A stretch of 64,000 nucleotides of DNA from Sagittula sp048553715 (GCF_048553715.1 NZ_JBLZNC010000010.1:35633-99632); one strand, 5' to 3'. Positions 27,054 through 34,825 are shown, counted from the stretch's first letter. Notes: a model not told the origin generated them from the sequence alone. Translations and numbers: made by a program.

Positions 27054-27851
27054 TTAGGTGTTGATCGCAGCCACGGCCCCGCCGTCCACGCGCCATGCCG
27101 ATCCGTTGGTAAAGCTCGCCCGGTCCGAACACAGCAGGGCTGCGGCTGCGGCGACCTCCTCGGCGCGGCCACGGCGTTTGAGCGACAGATAGGGGCGTTC
27201 CTCGTCCAGAAAGCCCTTGATCGCTTCATCGCGGGACACGCCTTTGGCCTCGGCGCGCTTTTCCATCATGCCGTCGGTCATCGGGCTTTCGATAAAGGCG
27301 GGCATGACCGCGTTGACCAGAACGCCGCGCGGGCCATAGGGCAGGGACAGCGCTTTGGTGTAGCTCAGCAACGCCGCTTTGGAGGCGTTATAGACCGCCT
27401 CGTCCGGATAGGGCTGCACCGCGTTCTCGGAGACGGTAAAGACAACGCGGCCCCATCCCTTGTCGACCATGGGCGGCACCAAGGCTTGCGTCATGCGCAC
27501 GGCGGACATGAAATTGACGTTCCAGCATTCGAACCAGTCGTCATAGCTCATCTCCAGCGGGTCGCCCTTAGCCCCTGTGATGCCTGCCATATGCACCAGA
27601 ATATCCGCGCCCCCGTGGCTGGCGATGCTGGCGGCCAGCGCTTTGACCTGCGCATCATCCGTGAGATCCGCCACCTTTTGCCCGCACACCGCAGGGCCCA
27701 CGGCCTCAGCCGCGCGGTCCAGCCCGTCCTGCGTTGTGTCGGTCAGAAACAGCCGCGCGCCGTCTTCGGCCAAGGCCTGCGCCGTGGCCATGCCAATCCC
27801 GCCGGCAGCCCCGCTGATCACGGCGAGCCGCCCGTCAATATTCAGTTTCAT
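27054..27851 (-). CDS. SDR family oxidoreductase
   Basis: A 265-residue dehydrogenase starting MKLNIDGRLAVISGAAGGIG at 27851, with an AAGG ribosome site. The cofactor loop GAAGGIG is intact and the catalytic tyrosine/lysine lie in VYNASKAALLSYT. The C-terminus has SFTNGSAWRVDGG. It probably forms a two-gene operon with the YghA-like SDR. Substrate unknown; the length and substrate loop resemble sugar or 3-oxoacyl dehydrogenases. Confidence 0.83.
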   Translation of the reverse strand: MKLNIDGRLAVISGAAGGIGMATAQALAEDGARLFLTDTTQDGLDRAAEAVGPAVCGQKVADLTDDAQVKALAASIASHGGADILVHMAGITGAKGDPLEMSYDDWFECWNVNFMSAVRMTQALVPPMVDKGWGRVVFTVSENAVQPYPDEAVYNASKAALLSYTKALSLPYGPRGVLVNAVMPAFIESPMTDGMMEKRAEAKGVSRDEAIKGFLDEERPYLSLKRRGRAEEVAAAAALLCSDRASFTNGSAWRVDGGAVAAINT

Positions 27852-28027
27852 GGGACACCCTTTCCTTGTGTTCAGGACAACAGTTGCAACCCAGTTGGGT
27901 TCCGTGGCTTCTTCCCTGATCGGGCAGGCTTGCAGTTCGCCCCGAAACACGACATGACCGGTGGGCTGGCGTGGACCTGTTCCACACCGACAGCCAAACT
28001 GCCCCCAAACCACACGGATTCCCCTGA

Positions 28028-28489
28028 TTGAAGCGCCTGATCCTGCACGTTCTGACCGATTACATCCGCCCGATGCTGTCCCGACCCGGCAAGTATCAAA
28101 CGGCGGCACTGTGTTATCGGGAGACGTCCGGCGCGCGTGAGGTTTTGTTGATTTCCAGCCGTGGCACAGGACGGTGGGTGATCCCCAAGGGCAACCTGAT
28201 GCGCGGTCTCAGCGCCGCAGAGGCCGCCGCCACCGAAGCCTGGGAAGAAGCGGGGGTGCGTCCGCTCTCCGCGCCGCAGCCGATGATCGGGGAATTCTCC
28301 TACCTCAAGATGAAACGGTCCGGCCTGCCGGTCAAAACCACCGTTCTTGTTTTTCCGCTGGAAGTGGCCGGACTGGAAGAGACATTTCCCGAGGCAGGGC
28401 AGCGCAGGCGTGTCTGGGTCAGCCCGCAAGAGGCCGCCACCATGGTGGCCGAGCCCGAGTTGCAGGACATATTGCGCGATTTTGCCTGA
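28028..28489 (+). CDS. Nudix hydrolase (diphosphoinositol-polyphosphate-hydrolase-like)
   Basis: A 153-residue Nudix protein starting at a TTG (28028). The box reads GNLMRGLSAAEAAATEAWEEAGV. The metal-binding EAWEEAG core is intact, but the canonical Arg is Thr and the first Glu is Leu, a pattern I associate with alphaproteobacterial DIPP-like Nudix proteins. The preceding WVIPKGNL fits that group, whose members cleave diphosphate-linked compounds. Substrate not assignable. It lies 72 bp upstream of the phosphate transporter gene on the same strand. Confidence 0.82.
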   Translation: MKRLILHVLTDYIRPMLSRPGKYQTAALCYRETSGAREVLLISSRGTGRWVIPKGNLMRGLSAAEAAATEAWEEAGVRPLSAPQPMIGEFSYLKMKRSGLPVKTTVLVFPLEVAGLEETFPEAGQRRRVWVSPQEAATMVAEPELQDILRDFA

Positions 28490-28509
28490 TCGCGCGTTCA
28501 TCCCGGTGG

Positions 28510-28527
28510 CTGTTGTATATCTGTTAC
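28510..28527 (+). promoter_or_regulatory. PHO-box-like direct repeat upstream of the phosphate transporter
   Basis: CTGTTGT-ATAT-CTGTTAC is two 7-bp units separated by 4 A/T bases, the architecture of a PhoB box (CTGTNAN, AT spacer, CTGTNAN). It starts 21 bp after the Nudix stop and ends about 35 bp before the transporter start, suitable for activation or repression by PhoB. Confidence 0.55.
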
Positions 28528-28564
28528 ATTCTGGGTAAGGCGCGCGCCAACGCAGGAGCGCATG

Positions 28565-30055
28565 ATGCCACAGAACGAACTTGACCCGAAGCACCTTGAA
28601 ACCCTCGACCGCGATCTGGGGCGGCTGTCCACGCTGGAAACCGCCACATCCTATACCAGCCGTCCGGTCATCGGATTGGGTGTCGGGCTGTTGTTCATGG
28701 TCTTTGCCGCGCTTTTGGCGGCGATGGTGTTCGGGCAGGCCAACAACACGCTTGTCGTGGTGATTGCGGCGGCCTTCGGGGCCTATATGGCGCTGAACAT
28801 CGGTGCCAATGACGTGGCCAACAACATGGGACCGGCGGTGGGGGCGAATGCGCTGACCATGGGCGGGGCCATCGCCATCGCCATCGTCTTTGAAAGCGCG
28901 GGCGCGCTGTTGGCGGGCGGGGATGTGGTGTCCACCATCGCCAAGGGAATCATCGCTCCCGAAAGCCTTGGCACCTCGGGGACGTTTATCACCGCGATGA
29001 TGGCGGCGCTGCTGGCCTCTGCCATCTGGGTCAATCTGGCGACGTGGATCGGGGCGCCGGTGTCGACCACCCATTCCGTTGTCGGTGGCGTCATGGGCGC
29101 GGGGATTGCCGCTGCGGGTTTTGGCGCGGTCAGCTGGGATCAGATGGGCGCCATCGCGGCAAGCTGGGTGATCTCGCCCGTGTTGGGCGGTGTCGTGGCA
29201 GCGGGCTTTTTGTGGTTCATCAAATCCAACATCATCTACACCGAGGACAAGATCGCCTCGGCCCGACGCTGGGTGCCCGTGCTGGTGGGCATCATGGGCG
29301 GGGCCTTTGCCACCTATCTGGCGGTGAAGGGTCTGAAACGCATCGTGTCCATTGATCTGGGCGATGCGCTGCTGATCGGGGCGGTCTCTGGCGTGGTGAT
29401 CTGGCTGGTGATGATCCCCGTGATCCGCAAACAGTCCGAGGGTCTGGAAAACCGTAACAAGTCGCTGAAGGTCCTGTTCGGCATCCCGTTGATCGTCTCG
29501 GCCGCGCTGCTGAGCTTTGCCCACGGGGCCAATGACGTGGCCAACGCGGTCGGCCCGCTGGCGGCGATTGTGCAGGCGTCGACCACCGGCGATTTCACCC
29601 ATGCCTTTGGCATTCCGCTGTGGGTCATGGTTATCGGCGCGCTCGGGATTTCCTTTGGTTTGTTTTTGTTCGGGCCGAAGCTGATCCGTATGGTCGGCAA
29701 CCAGATCACAAAGCTGAACCCAATGCGCGCCTATTGCGTGGCGCTGTCTGCTGCCATCACCGTGATCGTGGCAAGCTGGCTGGGCCTGCCGGTCAGCTCG
29801 ACACATATCGCGGTCGGTGGTGTCTTTGGCGTCGGGTTCTTCCGTGAATGGGACGCAGAGCGCCGGATGCGCAAGGCCAAGGCCGTGATCCCCGGCGCCA
29901 AACGCCTGCCCCCCGAAGAGCGCCGCCGCCGCAAGCTGGTCCGCCGGTCGCATTTCATGACCATCATCGCCGCATGGATCATCACCGTGCCCGCCGCCGC
30001 CCTTCTGTCGGCAGGCCTGTTCGCGGTGATCAACGGCGTCATGTCGGCGGGATAG
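28565..30055 (+). CDS. pit: Inorganic phosphate transporter, PiT family
   Basis: Inner-membrane phosphate symporter of 496 residues. The two family signatures are present as an internal duplication: GANDVANNMGPAVGAN in the first half and GANDVANAVGPLAAIV in the second, each followed by a STTHS/SSTHIA loop. A central cytosolic linker and about ten helices match the family. ATG codons stand at 28562 and 28565; AGGAG is better spaced for the second. The cytoplasmic C-terminus is basic. A PHO-box-like repeat upstream suggests control by phosphate availability. Confidence 0.92.
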   Translation: MPQNELDPKHLETLDRDLGRLSTLETATSYTSRPVIGLGVGLLFMVFAALLAAMVFGQANNTLVVVIAAAFGAYMALNIGANDVANNMGPAVGANALTMGGAIAIAIVFESAGALLAGGDVVSTIAKGIIAPESLGTSGTFITAMMAALLASAIWVNLATWIGAPVSTTHSVVGGVMGAGIAAAGFGAVSWDQMGAIAASWVISPVLGGVVAAGFLWFIKSNIIYTEDKIASARRWVPVLVGIMGGAFATYLAVKGLKRIVSIDLGDALLIGAVSGVVIWLVMIPVIRKQSEGLENRNKSLKVLFGIPLIVSAALLSFAHGANDVANAVGPLAAIVQASTTGDFTHAFGIPLWVMVIGALGISFGLFLFGPKLIRMVGNQITKLNPMRAYCVALSAAITVIVASWLGLPVSSTHIAVGGVFGVGFFREWDAERRMRKAKAVIPGAKRLPPEERRRRKLVRRSHFMTIIAAWIITVPAAALLSAGLFAVINGVMSAG

Positions 30056-30070
30056 CGGGTCTTTCGCCAA

Positions 30071-30137
30071 TTACTAAACAAAATACTTTCCTGTATAGTA
30101 GTCACGCTGCTATACAAGACCAACTTTTGTTTAGTAA
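30071..30137. promoter_or_regulatory. 67-bp nested perfect palindrome upstream of the nucleotidyltransferase gene
   Basis: Outer arms TTACTAAACAAAA (30071-30083) and TTTTGTTTAGTAA (30125-30137) are perfect complements. Inner arms TGTATAG (30092-30098) and CTATACA (30110-30116) share the same centre; the spacers are 8 bp on each side and 11 bp in the middle. The sequence is AT-rich in a GC-rich genome. It ends 19 bp before the ATG of the next gene. It could be a double operator, or a long hairpin at the end of the phosphate transporter message. Confidence 0.7.
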
Positions 30138-30156
30138 CGCGGGGAGAGGGCAGCTT

Positions 30157-31179
30157 ATGGCGGATTTGCGAAGCGGCGCGCGCTCGGCCTATTCGGATTT
30201 GCTGCGCCTGCTGCAAGACGACAGAGTGGGGGCGCTGCGCGGCTCTGTGCGGTCAAAAACCATCGGTGGCAAGCTGCATTGGTACAGCACCGAACGCATC
30301 GGGCGGGACCTGAAATGGTGGTACATCGGCCCCGACACCGACGACACGCGCCACAGGATCGACCAGCTGCGGCATTTGCAGGAACAGGCCCCTGACCGCA
30401 GGCGGGAACGGGCACGTCTGGTGCGCCTGCTGCGCGCCGAAGGGTTGACGCCCATGGACCGCGAAACCGGCAGCCTGCTGTACAACATGGCCAAGGTCGG
30501 CACCTTCCGCTTGGGCGGGACGTTGATCGGCACCCATGCCTTTCGCCTGATGGAGGGGGAGCTGGGCGTGACCCTGCCGCAAGATGGGGCCGAAACCACC
30601 GGTGATGTGGACATTGCACAGTTTGAGCGGCTGTCACTGGCCCTTGGCGATCAGGTGGAACCGTCGTTGGCCGACACGTTTTCCGCGCTGAAGTTTGACC
30701 CCATCGACGGGCTGGACCGCAACAGCGTCTGGCGTTGGCAGCAGGCGAAATCGGGCACGCTGATCGAATTTCTCACCCCGTCGTTCGAAGAGGACGAAGG
30801 CATCAAGGCGCTGCCTGCTTTGGGCGTCAAAGCCCGCGCGCTGCACCACCTGAATTATCTGATTGCGGACCCGATCCCGGCGGCGGCGCTCTACCGCGAA
30901 GGGGTGCTGGTGCAGATCCCGCGGCCCGAACGCTTTGCCATTCACAAGCTGATCGTCGCGGATCGCAGGCGCGAAGGCCCTGACGCAGACAAGGCGCATA
31001 AGGACCGGCGGCAGGCGGCGTGGCTGATCGAACAGATGGCCGACGACCGCCCCGCCGATCTGTGGGAGGCCTACAGCGACGCCCTGTCACGCGGTCCGAA
31101 ATGGCGCGCACGCATCGAAAGCACGCTGAAACGCATGCCGGACACGCAGGCCCTGTTGGACGACTGCGCCGAGGGCTAA
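30157..31179 (+). CDS. GSU2403-type nucleotidyltransferase-fold protein
   Basis: A 340-residue protein of the NTP_transf_8 group. The nucleotidyltransferase core is visible as GGTLIGTHAFRLME (residues 120-133) followed by the metal-binding acidic pair in TTGDVDIAQF (DVD at 150-152). The N-terminal 100 residues are charged and helical. The ATG at 30157 is preceded by GGGGAGAGGG. Biological role is unknown; members of this group are scattered and often poorly characterised. It stands alone behind a long nested palindrome, which suggests its own regulation. Its stop region overlaps the end of the convergent lactonase remnant. Confidence 0.75.
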   Translation: MADLRSGARSAYSDLLRLLQDDRVGALRGSVRSKTIGGKLHWYSTERIGRDLKWWYIGPDTDDTRHRIDQLRHLQEQAPDRRRERARLVRLLRAEGLTPMDRETGSLLYNMAKVGTFRLGGTLIGTHAFRLMEGELGVTLPQDGAETTGDVDIAQFERLSLALGDQVEPSLADTFSALKFDPIDGLDRNSVWRWQQAKSGTLIEFLTPSFEEDEGIKALPALGVKARALHHLNYLIADPIPAAALYREGVLVQIPRPERFAIHKLIVADRRREGPDADKAHKDRRQAAWLIEQMADDRPADLWEAYSDALSRGPKWRARIESTLKRMPDTQALLDDCAEG

Positions 31180-31820
31180 CCCTTCGTTTCAATCGAGGTG
31201 GAACACCTCCTCCATCGCGGCCCACCATTCGCCAGCCCCGACAGTTTGCACATGATCTGCGGGTGACGGGCCAGTGTGGCCATACCCTGCCGCCAGTCCG
31301 GGCCTGGGTCATTCCCGTCAAAACGCGGTTTCGCGCAGTGATCGATGACGATGGACAGATCCGGCAACTGGCGGGCCAGCGTCTCGATCACCGCCAGATG
31401 CCGCGGCGTGATCAATGCATCCAGCCGCAGACCGGCATTCGCCACCGCACGCAAGCCGCGCAACACATCCTCGCGCAGGATCCAGTCTGTGTCGTCGATG
31501 TCCTGCAGCATGGGGCGAACCCCCTTCAGCCGAGGATGGGCGATCTGCTGCAGTTGCGCGGGCACATCGCCGCCAAGGTCCACCCAGCCGACCACCCCGC
31601 GCACCAGTGGCGTCTGATCCGCCAGTTCCAGCAAAAAGCGGGTCTCTGCCAATGTGGGCGCGGCCTGCACCACAACCGTACCCGTCACCCCGGCGGCACG
31701 GGCCAATGGCGCAAGATCCTCGGGCAGCAGATCGCGCCGGATCTGCGCCACGCTGTCATCCATCCAGGTGTAATCCCCCCGGTTGATCCGCCAAAAATGC
31801 TGATGCGCGTCGATGATCAC
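31176..31820 (-). pseudogene. Truncated amidohydrolase (L-fuconolactonase-like) joined to another gene's tail
   Basis: Begins as a sugar-lactone amidohydrolase: GTG at 31820, IIDAHQHFW metal motif, GDYTWMDD, GVVGWVDLG, HCAKPRF, IMCKLSGL. These enzymes open L-fucono- or L-rhamnono-lactones and are about 280 residues. Here the family sequence stops at about residue 195, right after KLSGL, and continues as unrelated residues to a stop at 31176. The missing part includes the final metal-ligand aspartate region. In another frame the joined DNA encodes the end of a mutarotase. A deletion most likely removed the rest of both genes. It is divergent from a dehydrogenase remnant. Confidence 0.8.
31189..31233 (-). 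pseudogene. C-terminal remnant of an L-rhamnose/L-fucose mutarotase (RhaM family)
   Basis: In a frame different from the lactonase, the minus strand reads GEWWAAMEEVFHLD then stop, which matches the conserved C-terminal end of RhaM-type sugar mutarotases. No other part of such a gene is present. It starts where the lactonase homology ends, marking a deletion junction near 31234. The fragment is only 14 residues, so the call rests on the characteristic GEWW and EVFHLD pattern. Confidence 0.55.
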
Positions 31821-31841
31821 GGTTTTTCCTTGCGTCGTGAA

Positions 31842-31860
31842 TTGTTCTAAATAATAACAA
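31842..31860. promoter_or_regulatory. AT-rich operator-like motif, copy A
   Basis: TTGTTCTAAATAATAACAA lies between the divergent lactonase and dehydrogenase-remnant starts. Its ends form an inverted repeat TTGTT/AACAA. Similar 19-bp sequences occur twice upstream of the GntR-family gene. Candidate binding site of that regulator. Confidence 0.45.
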
Positions 31861-31881
31861 ACCGAAAAGGGAGGCCCGTCA

Positions 31882-32001
31882 ATGTCTAATTCCTGCGTTG
31901 TGCAATTCGGCTCTAACCGGCTCTTGCAAGCCCACGCGGATCTGTCTCTGGCCGATCCCGCCTGTGTTGCGGCGCTCGAAGCAACAGGAGGCATCCAATG
32001 A
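31882..32001 (+). pseudogene. 39-codon remnant of a mannitol-dehydrogenase-family gene
   Basis: An ATG with a good ribosome site (AAAGGGAGG) begins MSNSCVVQFGSNRLLQAHADL, matching the conserved N-terminus of mannitol dehydrogenase/fructuronate reductase family proteins (normally 450-500 residues). After residue 21 it jumps to LADPACVAALEATGGIQ and a stop, consistent with an in-frame deletion that joined the start to the end of the gene. Its stop still overlaps the aldo/keto reductase start by ATGA, so the operon coupling survives. Confidence 0.65.
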
Positions 32002-32462
32002 CCCCGCAAGACATCGGCACAACAGGCGTGCGCGTCAGCCCGCTGGCCTTTGGCTGCGCCAGCATCGGCAATCTGTATCGCGCCACCACGGATGCCAAGG
32101 CGCAGGCCGTTCTGCACAGCGCGTGGGCGGCGGGATTGCGCTATTTTGACACTGCGCCACATTACGGGCGCGGCCTGTCCGAGATGCGGCTGGGGAGCTT
32201 TCTGGCGGACCACCCAGATGTGGTGGTGTCCACCAAGGTCGGGCGCGTCCTGTCGCCCGCAAAACAGCCGATTGCCGAGGCCGACGGCTTTGTCGCGCCC
32301 GCGCAAAACGGTGTGCGCTATGACTATTCCGGCGACGGGATCGAAGAGAGCTTTGAGCAAAGCTGCCAGCGGTTGGGACGCGACCGTATCGACATTTTGT
32401 ATGTGCATGACCTCGGCGAATACACCCACGGGGCGGAACAGTTCGACGCCCTGTTTGCGTGA
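31998..32462 (+). pseudogene. Truncated aldo/keto reductase (L-fucose dehydrogenase-like)
   Basis: The 154 residues cover only the N-terminal half of an AKR of about 320-330. The active-site Asp and Tyr lie in YFDTAPHYGRGLSE, the Lys in VVSTKVGRVL and the His in ILYVHDLGEYTHG. The C-terminal half of the barrel and the NADP-binding end are missing, and the reading stops 4 bp before the convergent GntR gene stop. The N-terminus (IGTTGVRVSPLAFGCASIGNLY) resembles pyridoxal-4-dehydrogenase/L-fucose dehydrogenase AKRs. Unlikely to be active. Confidence 0.78.
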
Positions 32463-32466
32463 TCCG

Positions 32467-33369
32467 TCAGCCCAGATCGTGATGGCGCAGCGATGACAGC
32501 AAGGTGGTTTTGGACGTCCGCAAATGGCGTTGCGCCGCTTGGCGCGCGGCCTCTGCATCGCGGGCTTCCAGCGCATCAATGATGGCCAGATGTTCGTCAA
32601 TGGCGGCGGCGTTGCGGTCCTTTTCCTCTGTCTTATCCCACATGTAATGATAGTGGAAAATCAAAGAGATCACCTTTTGAAACTCGGCAATAAACCGGTT
32701 CGAGACCACCGAATTCAGCGCGCGGTGGAACCGCTCGTCGAGCTTCGAGAAGGCGTGGAAATCCGTATCAATTGCCGCACGCAGGGCCAGATGGTCGTGC
32801 CGTAGCTCTGCCAGCTTGGCCCAGACCGGATGATCCACCGGGGCCTCGACCACATGGGCGATGGCGTTTAATTCCAGCACCGACCGGAAATCCGACAGCT
32901 CGATCGCAAAATCCTTGGTAAAGCCCAGCAGCATCCAGCCCCCTTGTGGGCGGCGCGACACCAGCCCGAAACGGCTGAGACCGGCGAGGAATTCCTTAAA
33001 ATCATGCTGGGGCACGTCAAAGGTGCGCGACAGTTCCGCCACCGACAGCGGGGTGTTTGCGGGCACATCGAACCGCAGCACCCAGTCCAGAAACCTCTGT
33101 TCCAGATCGCGCCGGTCCTGCGCCGCTTCGGGCAGGGACATGCGATCGGCCTTCACCGGATGGCGCAACAGGTGTTTGTCCCGCCCCTCCCATGAAATCA
33201 GCCCGTTGTCCTGCATCTGCGCCAGACAGCGCCGGATCACCGTGCGGCTGACGCCCACCTTTTCCGCAAGCCGCGTTTCCGACGGGATGGAGGCGTCGAT
33301 GCCCAGAGCCTCACAAAAGGTGAGGATATCGTTATAGGCCTCTCTGAAGCGTGTGTCCGTGCGCGCCAT
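32467..33369 (-). CDS. GntR-family transcriptional regulator (FadR-type C-terminal domain)
   Basis: A 300-residue regulator that looks intact. The N-terminal winged helix shows PSETRLAEKVGVSRTVIRRCLAQMQDNGLI. The helical FCD-type sensor domain follows, with FRSVLELNAIAHVV, FHRALNSVVSNRF and EHLAIIDALEARDAEAA supplying the acidic and histidine metal/ligand residues. The ATG at 33369 has an AGGA site; a start 11 codons upstream is possible. The protein is longer than usual because of an extra winged-helix-like middle segment (about residues 85-150). It is divergent from the damaged ABC transporter genes and probably represses the sugar-acid locus. Confidence 0.85.
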   Translation of the reverse strand: MARTDTRFREAYNDILTFCEALGIDASIPSETRLAEKVGVSRTVIRRCLAQMQDNGLISWEGRDKHLLRHPVKADRMSLPEAAQDRRDLEQRFLDWVLRFDVPANTPLSVAELSRTFDVPQHDFKEFLAGLSRFGLVSRRPQGGWMLLGFTKDFAIELSDFRSVLELNAIAHVVEAPVDHPVWAKLAELRHDHLALRAAIDTDFHAFSKLDERFHRALNSVVSNRFIAEFQKVISLIFHYHYMWDKTEEKDRNAAAIDEHLAIIDALEARDAEAARQAAQRHLRTSKTTLLSSLRHHDLG

Positions 33370-33407
33370 GGCAGATCCTGTCGATTGCGGCCTGTGGGCC
33401 AATGTTC

Positions 33408-33426
33408 TTGTTCATTATTATAAAAA
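33408..33426. promoter_or_regulatory. AT-rich operator-like motif, copy B
   Basis: TTGTTCATTATTATAAAAA, 39 bp upstream of the GntR start, aligns with copies A and C (shared TTGTTC half and ATAA core). Position suits autoregulation. Confidence 0.4.
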
Positions 33427-33430
33427 ACAT

Positions 33431-33475
33431 TTGACAGGAATCAAGCTGAACCGTTTATGTACTAAATAATTAAAT
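33431..33475 (+). promoter_or_regulatory. Consensus -35 and operator-like motif copy C for the ABC transporter genes
   Basis: A perfect -35 TTGACA (33431-33436) faces the transporter genes, with a poor -10 about 17-19 bp downstream. The motif ATGTACTAAATAATTAAAT (33457-33475) overlaps the -10 region and shares CTAAATAAT with copy A. A repressor bound here would block the promoter. Confidence 0.5.
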
Positions 33476-33496
33476 TCCGGTCCAAGGGGGAGCGTC

Positions 33497-33739
33497 ATGT
33501 CTCAAGCCATCAAAACCGCCCAAGGGGGTGCGCCCCTGATCGGCCTGATGCCCGGCGCAGCCAAGCTGCACCGGCTGAGCGCCTTGATGACGCTGCTTTT
33601 GCTGATTGCGGGCTTTGCCTTTGCCAGCCCTGCGTTCTTTTCGGTCAACAACGGGCTGACGGTGCTGTTGCAGACCTCTGTGATCGGGCTGTTGGGGATC
33701 GGCGCGGTCTGGATCGACCAGATGCGCAACAGGCGCTGA
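33497..33739 (+). pseudogene. Collapsed sugar ABC permease (RbsC-like), 80 codons
   Basis: RbsC-type permeases have about 330 residues. Here the first 69 residues are the normal N-terminus with the first membrane helix and FASPAFFSVNNGLTVLLQTSVIGLLGIGA. Then the sequence jumps at about 33706 to VWIDQMRNRR, which resembles the basic C-terminal tail of the same family, and stops. An in-frame internal deletion of about 250 codons explains this. The start and the ribosome site AAGGGGGAG are intact. A functional permease is not possible with about two helices. Confidence 0.75.
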
Positions 33740-33829
33740 CGGTCACAGACGGATGCCCACCTGCAGAGGAGGCAGGGGCGCACCCCCGTCCAAACACGAT
33801 CAACCCCAATCTCAGTGGAGGAGAATGAG

Positions 33830-34825
33830 ATGCGTGGCTTGATACTAGGTATGCTGGCGTCCGCGCTGGCCATGACAGCGGAGCTGGCCCAGGCGGGCGA
33901 AATCGCGGTCATCGTGAAAACCACCGGCTCGAACTTCTGGCAGAACGTGAACAAAGGCGCAGAAGCCGCGATTGCCGCGCAATCGGAACACAGCTTCAGC
34001 TTTGACGGCCCCGCCACCGACAGCGCCCTGACCGAGACGGCGGAAGGCACCTTTCAGGCGTTTCTGTCCACCGACAACTGTGGCGCCGGCGAGGAAGTCG
34101 CCAAGCGCATGATTGACGAGACAGGCACCACCGGCAAGGTTGCCGTTATGTCCTATGTGGCGGGCGTCGGGTCTGAAATCGGGCGTGTGGGCTGTTTCCC
34201 GGGCTATCTCGCGGCGCATTCCGATCTGGAAATTGTTGGTCCCTATTATTCACAAAGCCAGATGGCTTTGGCGCTGAACCAGACGACGGATATTCTTGCC
34301 TCCAACCCCGATCTGGTCGGCATCTTCGGGGCCAATGAACCCACCGCCGCGGGCATGGGGCGCGCCATCATGCAGGCGGGCAAGGCCGGAGATCTGGTCG
34401 CCCTCGGCTTTGATGGCAACGAGGATTTGCAGCAGTTTGTGCGCGACGGGCTGATGGAAGCCACCGCCGTGCAGGGCTCTTTCGTGAGGGGAGAGATGGG
34501 GGTCAACGCCATTGCGCGGGCCATCTATTTCGACACCCGCATCCTGATCATGGACGAACCGACAGCGGCGCTTGGGCCGTCGGAGACCGCGATGGTGGCC
34601 GATCTGATTCGCCAGCTTCAGGCCGAGGGCATCGGCATTCTGCTGGTCAGCCACGACATGCATGATGTGTTTGAACTCTGCGACCGCGTGGTGGTGATGA
34701 ACAAGGGCACGCTGGTAGGGGCGCATCACATTGACGAGGTGACCAAGGACGACGTTCTCAGCCTGATCGTCAAGGGCGAGCTGCCCGCCGACTGGTCCGC
34801 CCGCAATCTGGAGGCGGCCCAATGA
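33830..34825 (+). pseudogene. Chimera: RbsB-like binding protein fused to the C-terminal half of an RbsA-like ATPase
   Basis: The 331 residues begin as a periplasmic sugar-binding protein with a signal peptide (1-22) and NFWQNVNKGAEAA. A piece appears missing at about residue 73 (EG to TFQAFLSTDNCGAGEE). It continues as the binding protein to about residue 226, and from 227 (AIARAIYFDTRILIMDEPTAALG) it is the Walker B and later part of a ribose-type ABC ATPase. Walker A and the signature motif are absent. The junction AIARA would fit both parent genes, so recombination at short homology is likely. The ribosome site GGAGGAG is intact; the stop overlaps the next gene. Confidence 0.82.

Noticed and set aside
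27872..30070. 732-codon minus-strand frame opposite the Nudix and phosphate transporter genes
   Set aside because: Crosses two real genes and their intergenic PHO box; low-complexity His/Asp/Gly composition.
31189..31233. The lactonase C-terminus GPRWRRCSTSIETKG as a genuine new C-terminal domain
   Set aside because: The same bases in another frame encode a recognisable mutarotase end, so the lactonase tail is out-of-frame read-through after a deletion.
33830..34825. Reading the binding protein-ATPase fusion as a working new transporter subunit
   Set aside because: It lacks Walker A and the ABC signature, starts at Walker B, and its neighbours are deleted in the same way; a damaged gene is the simpler explanation.
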